Source of the DNA: Filosporella fistucella
Taxonomy: Eukaryota > Ascomycota > Leotiomycetes > Helotiales
DNA: 64,000 nucleotides
Reading direction: 5' to 3'
Assembly: GCA_030077755.1 (NCBI GenBank)
Contig: JAQJZZ010000011.1
Location: 248,001 to 312,000, forward strand
Under the pieces are notes generated by a model. That model had not been told where the DNA came from, did not search any database, and was given only the letters and a program-made list of their open reading frames with translations. The position numbers and the translations under genes were made by a program. Within the stretch, counting starts at the first letter, position 1, and every line of letters begins with the position of its first letter. Positions 34,082-43,813 of the stretch are shown piece by piece.

Positions 34082-36053
34082 GTGGTAAGAATGGTTTTGG
34101 AAGCATTCCACAATGTGATTGTGGTTAAATTCTTGCTTCTGGAAACCCAGACAGAAAATTTTCTGGAGATACTCGACAGGCTCTCCCACGAGCTTGAAAT
34201 AGACTCTTATGACGATGCTACTCAGCAGATCCGTTCATCAATTCTCAAAGCAGACACCGCTACCAAAAGTTGGGTGGCTCCCTGTCGACGCTCGCTGCAG
34301 GAGAAATCAAAATCAATTTACCACAAGGAAGTTTGCCGGTAAACATGATCGACGGGCATCATTGTGGTCCAAGTTCTCAGGGGTCTTTCTTGAGTCGAAA
34401 ATCTCACGTCCTTGCGAGCCTGGATTACGACGTTGAGGTGATCCGATCCAATCTGGCTGCAGTAGATTCGATGATCCACACCCCGCTGAAATCTCCGGAT
34501 GGGATTACTTCGCCGCGTGCGATTCCTCTTTGAACATGCAGCTCTCTCTCCACCTTAGCTTTCCTGTTCGTGTTCTTCTAGTGGGAAGAAAACGGTTGCT
34601 AAAGTTTGGGCTCGGCTAGGGCGGACGTTGCAACGAGATCAGAAGCGATATATAGAAGGCGCTCATATAGGGCAGAATACAGGGACTGGGTCCGAAGTAC
34701 CGCGCGCGGCGTGCTGCTTCAACGGCGATGCGCTCAGATCTTGTTCAAAAAGACTCGAGACTGCTGCAGAGCTGTCAAGGCGGCAATTGCGTATAAGTTA
34801 CAGAGTGAGACTTTTGCATGGGATCGTTTCCTCTGATGTTTGATAGAGTCAAGGCCACGGGGGTCAAGCCCAAAGATCTGCGATCAAGGGGCGCCAAGGG
34901 GCTTTTAATTTATTATTCGGATGATGGCCGAAATTGAACAGGTGTAAAACTCTCCGAAAGTGAAGAATAAATTGCAAGAGATTATGTTTTCCCGTCAAGC
35001 AGGCCTGTCTTGCCCGAAAATTCTTCGCCACAATGTGCTCGTAATATTGGAAAAGGAGCTGACCATGGATCCGGTACTTCTCTACTTCTCTCCCCTGGAG
35101 AATGCTGACTGAAGATGACCGAGAAAATCCAAGAGCAAGAATTGTCGAGTGATCATCCCTCGTTTGGTAAAGCTTGCGTCCCAATCCCCAGTGGAACATC
35201 CACCCAGATCCAATACATGCAAATGCTGTGTGAGGACGCCTTACGACCTTGTGCAACTATGGATGAGGATTCTGTGAACCTCTTCTCATCGCGTGTTCCA
35301 CGCGTGTTGTAGAACTTCGCCTACCTTGGTACAACTCGGAATGACTTGTTCTCATTATGCACCACCTACGGTTCACGAAGAACTTCGTGCAGAACCCGGT
35401 CATAGGTACGCTGGGTGGATGGATACACCACCTATTCAGGACGCATGCATCATTAATAGATTCGAGCTCCTAGAACAACACATACAGGACAATATTGAGG
35501 GTTTGGCCAAACATACGGAGGTACTGGATAGCTTGCAAAGAGCTACATGATACATGATAAATTATGTTGCTTTGCTGTAAAGTAGTGCAGCGGCTGCAGA
35601 CGGAAGCTCTGTCCGATCCGATGCTATCGCCGGGCACATTTCTTTGTCTCCATGTGGCTCTCAACGATGTTCCTTGCCCAAGAGAACCGGACAAAGTTGT
35701 TATCCCAGGGGGCCGTGACTCGCCAGGATTTGGGGATCTCCTGCAGACGAGAGATTTGACACCAATCAGTCCCCGTCGATACTCGCTGATGTCTGATGAC
35801 GACGAGCATTATGAGCTCAAATCTTTTCGAACCCCTAGGAAGGCCTCAGCCCAAACATGAGGTGATCCCAACGCAGAATTTACCCACAAACCCCCTTGGT
35901 GACGATCTACAGATCTTGAGATTTCCCACCCCTCCTTCCCTTATACCGTATATTATCGTAGGTCATATTGAGGTGCCTCTTATCAAGGCGATATTTCAGC
36001 GAGTACGAGTATATTCGGGAGAGGACTGGGAGACGCCCCTATTACCACGATAA
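34082..36053 (+). other. cluster of unplaced coding-like fragments (possible decayed gene)
   Basis: Several plus-strand frames read like protein but do not connect by clear GT...AG introns: 34082-34342 (FLEILDRLSHELEIDSYDDA), 34270-34533 (GEIKINLPQGSLPVNMIDG, then SLDYDVEVIRSNLAAVDSMI), 34628-34843, 35115-35312 (PIPSGTSTQIQYMQMLCEDA) and 35564-36053 (MLSPGTFLCLHVALNDVP, later PLGRPQPKHEVIPTQNLP). The order on one strand suggests a single degraded gene, but no family was recognised. Confidence 0.3.
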
Positions 36054-36105
36054 CCAGGACTCAGGCACCTTGCAGGACAATCATCTCCGAGAATTTCAGA
36101 AGGCC

Positions 36106-36151
36106 ACGACGCTGTGGTCTCCATTGATGCTCTTCATGGCCACAGCGTCGT
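36106..36151. repeat. inverted repeat (hairpin), 12-bp arms
   Basis: ACGACGCTGTGG at 36106-36117 is matched by its exact reverse complement CCACAGCGTCGT at 36140-36151, with a 22-nt loop. No U-run follows in either direction, so it is not an obvious terminator. Confidence 0.7.
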
Positions 36152-37051
36152 AGCAGAGGGATACCGCAAGTAGTGCACTCCGTACAGTGCTGTAATCTGC
36201 ATCACGATAGCAGCAGCCCAATAATGCTCCATCGGGCGATTTCTTGCTGCTGCTCATGGGACTGTGGTGGGTGGAAGTTGGAATAGGACAGGATGCCATT
36301 GACCAGGGAGGGGAGTCGAATGCTTGCAATATCTTGCACGACGTGACTGAGAATTCTCGAGTGCAGTGCTGCACTGGTCTGGACTGAGCTGTGCTATACT
36401 TCGTAGTAGGGTAGAGTCGTGAGTCTAGTAAGAGTGATTTCCGTAATGCATACATTCCCTCCGCAAGAAGTCATGTCAGACTGAGGGAGGGGGCCAAGAG
36501 TGTTGCGGACTATCGAGTTGAGTTTATTTTACTTTTCACGACACTGCGAGCTTCAGCACAATCATGCGCCAATGAAGAGACGCGCAGAACTGTCGCTTTG
36601 ACCACACAAGCGAGAGACACCTTCGACAGCCATTCGGGAGATCTGCTGCCGCATTTCAGAACACACTCTCTAAGGATTGTCACAAAACAAGTTCACAACA
36701 AGACCATCCCGCCCGTTGCGTATAAATATCCACCGAAACATTTTGCTCATTGGCTCTCTAATTCCATCTATCAGGCCATGGGCAACACAGTGTTCCATCC
36801 TGTCGGAATGGATGTATCAAGTTTCAAGCCTTTCCAGATCGTGAACGATCATCCGGACTCTCGAGAACACGTCAATGCATTGCAGTTGCAGAGCCAGTTT
36901 GCAGGAACAGCACCTTACTGTAAATTATCAGCCCAGCCAGCAGCAAAACAGTCGGCGGAACAGTCGTGACATCTGGTGGGAGTGTTTGAGAAAGCGACCG
37001 CTCTTCCTATATGGGAAATTTCGTGGCGACGAAGTTGTCAGTCAGTCAGAT

Positions 37052-37090
37052 CTGGCTTTGGCTTTGGCTTTGGCTTTGGTTTTGGCTTTC
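37052..37090. repeat. TGGCTT hexanucleotide microsatellite
   Basis: Six near-perfect TGGCTT units in tandem, with one TGGTTT variant, in a gene-poor stretch. Confidence 0.85.
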
Positions 37091-39583
37091 CCTTTGCATT
37101 TACGAGCGTGGTGTGCACTGTTGCTGTTTCTAGCATCATGAGCCTTGAAGGCTGAAGCATTAGCACAGCAATTATGAACGACAGGTACGGACTACAGTGG
37201 ACTTTCTAGGCTGGGTTTGGCCTGGCTGCGAGAGCGGAGCGGCCCCTCATTTTGACAAGCTCACGTTCACGGTCACGGTCACGATCACCCCAGGTTACTC
37301 GACTTTACGGTCAATTAAAATTCCATGATATTTGACTGCTCGCAACCTATGCTCCTTGGGGGGAAATTGACAATTTCCCTATAGGGTGCGTCGTCAACAA
37401 GGCGGACGGGGGACGAGGATAAGGACAATTGACGGGACAAAGTAAGAACGCCTCGTGGCGTTGGCGTGGAAGGAGAAGGGAAGAAGACTTGGAACCTGGA
37501 CAGAGGGCAGCAAAGCAAGATGGGTGCAAGAAAGCAAGCCCCCACCAATACCACCACAAACACCACAACCATCCATCGACACCACATCAAATACGAAAGG
37601 CCCGGAGTGTTGACTGGAGCTGGACTTGCGGATTACTCGAAAAGGGTACGGTACGGTATTGATCGTCTTTCTTTCCCTTTCCGCTCTATCCTTCTCATTC
37701 TCTGCCACGCACTTTCTTCTGTCCTGCCCTCTACTCTTCCTCTTCCTCTTGGACCTCCCGGTATCATACACTTTCAATCCATTTATACGATCCAAAACAA
37801 CCATTAGACTGCCTTTTCCCACCGTATATAGATACTACTCCTCCCATTCCATCTATCTCCTCTGCCTCTATCACCACTACATACCAATTGCACCTCTGCT
37901 AAGTTTTGCTCCTGCACAACCTGTCAGAATACCTGATCTGCATTACCCGAGCTCTAGGATCAGCGATGGCGCTTTTTAGCTCAACTGCAGAGCTTCACAT
38001 GGATGACATGGATCCCCAACAGAACGGGCGCAACATGGGCATCCGACTCGACTCGACACAATGATGCTGGTCACCGATGCGCCCAAGGATCATGGAACCG
38101 AAAAGACTCGTGTGCAGTTACTGCGTACACTCCAGACCGTACGAGTAGTGGATGAGGGTGCGTAGATTGATTGAGGTGAAGCAAAGTGAGTGCACCCCAA
38201 ATTTCACTCCCTCCAACCGAACTGCTTCCTTCCTCCCTTCCTCTTCCCTCTTTCCAGACAACAGTACCTCCGTACTGGGTCGCCAAACTTGTGTTCACCC
38301 CACCTCCTCGAGTCTCTCGTCGGTCAGCAGGCAAGGCGAAAGGCATCATTGCATGGCATGGCACTGATCGAGAGTTCACAGTAGTTACAGCCAGCCAGTC
38401 ACCCAGTCAGAATACCTGTCAGTCATATATTTTGCCGCAAAATAGAGTGTCCGGCTCCGCTCCGCATGGCAGGAATATAGTGAACCCGACGAACGTTGAT
38501 AATCAACGGTAACTTCCATGGGAGCTTCTTCCATTCTTGGTTACCATTTCGACGATCATTCAATTCCTGCTGCACGATAGAAACGGCAATTCTTGTGAAC
38601 AACACAATCGTCCAAGTCTCAATGCACATTGCAAAAATCATGATTTGAAGCCATTCAAACCCGCAAATTTTGCATCACCCCCTCCAATCCTTCTCCTGGG
38701 GATCTTGGGGTTCCAGAATGGTTTAAATCAGATTGAGAATGTGCTGGCTGATGCTCTCCCGTCAAGCAATATCCCGCGTGTGGGACGGGATCGATACCAA
38801 CGGTGGCAGATGCAGCAGTAGCAGCGTGGCTTACAGCTTTGCGGCCCGTGAAGCGTGGTTGACAGGCGCAGTCAACGTGAGAGTGGATATTCGTACCGGT
38901 TCCCATCATGTTCTAGAGCTGATCTCGCAAAGAATCTGCGCCTCGAAGCCATCTCGCTCGAGACGAATGAACTCACACTGTTGTGCTAGAATCACTACCC
39001 GTTTTCCGTCATTTTCTTAGACCACAGATCTGCAACGCTTATACCTAGCCGCGGTTCGTCTTGCCATTGCAAGTCATTGAGACTTTTACTGTACATGTAT
39101 AAACTAGAGCAATGTCCTGTTGGCATGCAGCAATAATTAGGACGCCTTGCAGTTGCATTTGCATCTGCTGCCAAACCTTCCAAAACTTCAAACTTCTTTC
39201 CTCCCGCCTCCTCTCCTGTTGTGTGCAGCGAATTATCGATTAAACGCTGCATTAATCGTCCGACCGGGGTCTGACAACGTTCTGACGATATTTTGCATTT
39301 GTGCAATGCCAATCGAACCCTGCAGCTTATCATCTGAACCTTGGATTATCACGGGCCTTTCACCGTCGTAGCGAGCAACAGTACAGACGCCCATCGCGGC
39401 GATCGCTGGAGAGGCAGGGAAGGATCGTGCAAGATTTCATTTGCCGCCTTCCAGAATTTCATCCAATATACTCTAAACAACAATCTTATCGTCCCAAGAG
39501 TGTCTGCTATCCGTGTCACTATTCGATCATAAGCTGTAGTATCTTCGTGAACAAACTATAAGGGACCTCACGACTGTCGGAGC

Positions 39584-40330
39584 TTGCAAAGCATTGTGAA
39601 GACGGCGAATAGTGTAGAAAAGCCGTTGTCCGAACAAATCGTCAAGTCCCTGCTGTCCCAAGGAAAAGAGTCCCACAGTCGAACCAGGAAGGAGAGCATT
39701 GAACAGCTCAAGAATTTGCCGGCACCGCATCAGCACAAGAAACCAGAACAGCTTTTTAGTTTGCAAGCAGGTTCCCCTCCACCATTTCTGCATCAGTGCT
39801 CCGTCACCCTCGTCTCATGTGCCCCCTAGTTTGTCAAGATCCTGGCCAAAACATCTCAAGTTGACAAGCAGGGAGGCCCTGAAAACCTGAGAAGAAAGCT
39901 CGCCTCGAAGCGGGATATCCTCCGAGGAATCTCTGCATTGAACAAGCATCAAAACCTAGCCGACCCTTGGGGTCTCCTCCACTGCGGGTGCATACAACGG
40001 TCTTCGCAGGCATCGGAGATCCTTGGACACTCCCTCGCCCATCCTTGAAAATCATCCTTTGCACGTCCATATCGAGGAGCAGTACCGGTGCAACCAGGAG
40101 CAACGCCGCAAAGCTCCAGTAGCAGGTATCGAGCCCATAGCTGCTCCGAATCACCCCTTGAGATCGAGTGTTATTATTGTGCAAGGTTTCAAGGCTTGGG
40201 GCATCTCAAGTCACAGTGCCAGTTGGTGACCCACACCCAATTTGTGACAGGATTGGAACTTTGGAGCCTACTAGGATCTGTATGGTGGATTCACCTGATC
40301 GCCCACACTGAGAGGTCGACAATCTGATAA
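39584..40330 (+). other. coding-like fragments, including a zinc-knuckle-like motif
   Basis: One frame (39584-39829) carries PLSEQIVKSLLSQGKESHSR. A second frame from 39831 to about 40050 has no ATG but reads FVKILAKTSQVDKQGG, then RRKLASKRDILRGISALNKH. A third frame contains CYYCARFQGLGHLKSQC at 40169-40219, which resembles a CCHC zinc knuckle with altered spacing. The fragments lie on one strand in changing frames, as in a decayed gene or mobile element. No full gene can be built. Confidence 0.3.
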
Positions 40331-40399
40331 ATATCATCAATCCCTCACGCACCTCTGAGGCCTTGCATTCGCAGGCGTCTCTATCTACACCAGGGTTCA

Positions 40400-40570
40400 C
40401 ATATACGAGTCGAGGAAACTTAAGGAAAAGTTCAAACTTAATAACCTAATCATAACAACTCCAAGCCAAATATCTCTTCTTTCTCAACTCTATCAGCAAC
40501 ACTTTCAGCATCATCATCTTCAGCTATCAGCATTCCAACCATCACCTCCACGACGAACAACCATCCGGGT
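40400..40570 (+). promoter_or_regulatory. G-poor, A/C/T-rich leader of the C2H2 factor gene
   Basis: The 150-170 nt before the ATG at 40571 are almost free of G on the plus strand and rich in CAA/TCA/CTT. This composition is typical of unstructured 5' untranslated leaders of fungal regulatory genes. Where transcription starts cannot be seen. Confidence 0.5.
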
Positions 40571-41699
40571 ATGAACCTCTCCAGTCTCGTCCACGTAGGT
40601 CGTCAACAAGTAGAACACTTTCAACCATATCCTTCCAGACCACAACAAGTCATGTCATCTTCATTGGTATCAAATCCATACACCGCTCAGCAAACGTACA
40701 CCTACGTTACCGCACCTCAACCACCTCCATCACCTCCAGTCGATGAGGCTACCAAATGTTCTTTACCATCGATATCAAGTTTGCTAGGTCTGGCTGATGG
40801 ATCGAGTCCTTCAGAGCAACAAACACAACAAGTTCAACAGCAAGGTCAGTTAACTTGTTGAAGATCGAATGATCAATTCAACTAACTTTAGTAGTCGTAC
40901 AACAACAAAAGACCGAATACAGACCAGACTCTGGACATCAACAGTATGGCCCATCACCTACCATGCGAGGAGCCCTTCCACCGACGCCGCCAATGCAATC
41001 TGATTCTGGGTTCGACGGTCGTCAATCTCCAGCAGGATCAACGTCGGGTTATTCTGTGGCTTCAGCGCCTGGTTATTACTTTGGTCCATCTCAAGTCTCA
41101 GCAATCAACAATGTGGAACCTCATACTCAACGTCAGCACGTTCCAAACGTACAGCGACGAGTTTCGATGCCGGCGGCAGCAATGACTTATGTTCAATCAC
41201 CTTATAATGGCTCTCAATACACTGTTTCTCCTCAACAATCAATGAGCTCTTATTACTCAAATCCCATGCAATCAACACCTCCACCACAATCCCAGATCTC
41301 TGGACTTTACTATCAAAGACCTCTTCCTCAGGTATGCTACCCCGCTTCAAGCGATACTTTGAATCAAAGCTAATAAGAAAAAAGCAATTTCCACCACCTT
41401 TGATGCCAGTATCTGTCACATTGACTCCATCATCTGGCGCAAATCCATGGCAACATCATCATTACATCTCTCCGTCTTCGGCAGCATCATTCCCTCAGTC
41501 TCAAGATCGATACATCTGTCAAACTTGCAATAAAGCTTTCTCGAGACCATCTAGCTTGCGAATCCACTCACACTCGCATACTGGAGAGAAACCATTCAAG
41601 TGCCCACACCAAGGTTGTGGAAAGGCTTTCAGCGTACGGAGCAATATGAAGCGCCATGAACGTGGCTGTCATAGTTTCGAAGGAGGAGCAATGATCTGA
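40571..41699 (+). CDS. C2H2 zinc-finger transcription factor, MtfA/FlbC type (3 exons)
   Basis: Exons 40571-40844, 40892-41331 and 41385-41699 give 342 aa, all joins in frame. The N-terminus is MNLSSLVHVGRQQ, followed by a conserved LPSISSLLGLADGSS patch and long Gln/Pro/Ser-rich low-complexity sequence. The C-terminus holds two adjacent C2H2 fingers: YICQTCNKAFSRPSSLRIHS with its second His, the HTGEKPFKC linker, then CPHQGCGKAFSVRSNMKRHE and the final RGCH. This finger pair is shared by fungal MtfA and FlbC, nuclear regulators of development and secondary metabolism. The N-terminal start and the SISSLLGLAD patch lean towards MtfA, but the two cannot be separated by eye. Gene-poor DNA on both sides is common for developmental regulators. 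Confidence 0.88.
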
Positions 41700-43555
41700 T
41701 CAACGAACTAAAAGCAAGCACGAATGACGAGCGAAATCAAATGTCCTAATGTATAAAGTACTCTTTCCTATTTCTCATTCGAAATTGTTTTGTTTACTGG
41801 GTGGCTCTGGTCACTGATACCCACTCGTTATTTTCTACTTGTGTTTGTATATCAAACATGTCTGTTTATCAATCATGGGGATGGCGTTGGCGGATAATAT
41901 CGGTGGTGGCTCGCATTTACAAATGGCGTTTAATGATTATTGGTTCTCTCGAGATATGGCTCGGGGGAGCGGCGTATGAAGGGGGTGTCTGATATGGGGA
42001 GGTACACATAGATCGCAAGATCTCGTTGGCATTGGATATGGGGGAACAATGGAATGGGGAAAGGAAGGATAAGCGAAGATGCTTGCTGGTTCATCATCAA
42101 TGGGGTCTTCGCATGGAGAGAATTATAAGACAAGACTAGAGAGTTCGTTGGCGCGCTTGGGCGGTGGTGTAAAGTAATTGAGCGTCAAAGCAATCAATAA
42201 ATATTACCCATATATATTTTATCCCTTTGCATTGTGCTTCTTGTCTCCTGCTGCCATGCTCTCCAATTCATGATGGAAATGAACTGATAGGGCCCCTGAT
42301 CCTCATTCGCTTCCAGCACCGAGTGCTTACGAGGCTTAATATCCCTTATATCATCCCTTTATTATCGAATATCGTATACGCGTCAATAGCAGTAATGATT
42401 ATCTTGTTCATCATCAATAATAGAATCCAGTCTCTATACCTGTGCTGTAGCAATCTCATTTCAACACCACAAGTAACTTCCCTGTCAAAATGAACATGTC
42501 ACAGTTGACTCGTCTGAATAATGTATTGACACCTGACACTCAGCACAAGCATTTACGAAATTGAACGAGTCGGAAATTTGCACAGACACATCATCCTTCT
42601 TCACTTCAGTATCGTGCTGTACAACTGGCACCCTGAAATTGGCACTGGGTGAATCACGTCGCGCAAAGGGATCTACCTTTCTGGCGATTCAGGCACTATG
42701 CAGCCTTACCATTCTACATTCTATATCGTTACCTGCTCCACCCTCCACACTTCGTACCTGACGCTTAACCTCCTCTTTCCACCGTTCCTTCCTCTCTCCA
42801 AAACCAGGGTATCCCATTCTTCAGATACGGAATGCAATAATACCATCAATAATCTAATTATTAAAGGAGAACTAATGCCATGATACCGCCGGTCGTTGGT
42901 GGGGTATGCCTGTTTCGTTGCTTTTTGCTCGCTTAGAGGGGAGATTGAGGAGGATGATCCCTGAGACAGGCGGCTGAGAATTAAGAGACGGTTTTTTTTG
43001 GGGGGCTTGGGACAGGGTGAGGGTCTTGGTGATTCATGCTAGAAACTGCATGTTATGTTTATATTTTGTGCATATAGATGTAAGGTTTGATGCAGTTTAT
43101 GCTGCGTTTGTGCTGTGGTTTATGCTGTGATGTCGACGTTACCGTGGATGGAAAGGGATGGGTGCTTGGTCTTGAGGTTTGAATCACTGGTGTTATGGTA
43201 GCTGTAGAATTGGTATTGTATTGAATTGGATGAACCGAGGTAGTATCTTAGTTGCATGGAAGAGTGCATTAGGTGCGTGGAACATGAAGCCATTCACGGA
43301 GACAATCATGTGAGGAATCTCCTCTATGGAGTCAAGAATAGATATCCTTAAGATCCTCACTATCCTGATCTCAACCCATCATCTGATCTTCGCCCCTCTT
43401 TCTCCCCTCACATCATCCTCACCATCGCCCAAAAAACAAGCCGACTCAAACACCAAGCTCTCGGCTTCTTTCCTTCCATCTTTCTTCCCAGCACTCAACA
43501 ACAGAGAATGAAACAATGACAGCGGTAATAATAGCATAATCAATTGTAAGATGAT
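41700..43555. other. 3' flank of the C2H2 gene and gene-poor DNA
   Basis: The first several hundred bases should be 3' UTR. The rest is moderately AT-rich with only short frames. A run of T and G occurs near 42990-43003. No gene was recognised. Confidence 0.4.
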
Positions 43556-43813
43556 TTACGAAACAGTGACAGATCGATGCTTGTCTTGAGTATGGCTGGG
43601 GTGTTGCTAGCCAAGGTGACAAGCAGCTGGGAAAACGGCATACAGCCCACCCACCCGAACCATGGGATGAAGATGAGATATGTCGGGTTCTTTACCGAGT
43701 GTCTCTTCCTCAACTTGGACGAATGGGTTATGCAGAGGGAACAATGCGTACTGTGATCTGCGCGGGCCGCTTGTGGTGAAACGGATGGGGTCGCGGGTGC
43801 TGTGGTGGCGCAT
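43556..43813 (-). CDS. candidate small spliced gene, unknown function
   Basis: Exons 43813-43655 and 43606-43556 would encode 69 aa: MRHHSTRDPIRFTTSGPRRS, then QYALFPLHNPFVQVEEETLG, KEPDISHLHPMVR, and after a 48-nt intron (donor GTGGGT, acceptor CTAG) QHPSHTQDKHRSVTVS. Codon choice in exon 1 looks real and the intron removes a less natural tail. The frame is open far upstream without an ATG. An alternative first exon from an ATG at 44049 could join by a 32-nt intron (GTATGT...CACAG), which is very short. A plus-strand frame (43680-43946) overlaps and cannot be fully excluded. I do not recognise the family. Confidence 0.45.

Larger units (their letters stand above)
36054..39580. other. gene-poor DNA with simple repeats and a hairpin
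   Basis: About 3.5 kb with no recognised gene. It includes an inverted repeat at 36106-36151, a TGGCTT hexamer run at about 37052-37090 and ACGGTC units near 37265-37290. A plus frame at about 36778-36969 has coding-like composition but no supported structure. Confidence 0.4.

Noticed and set aside
40571..41699. assigning the C2H2 factor firmly to MtfA or to FlbC
   Set aside because: The two-finger C-terminus is shared by both groups and the N-terminal hints are short. A phylogeny is needed to choose.
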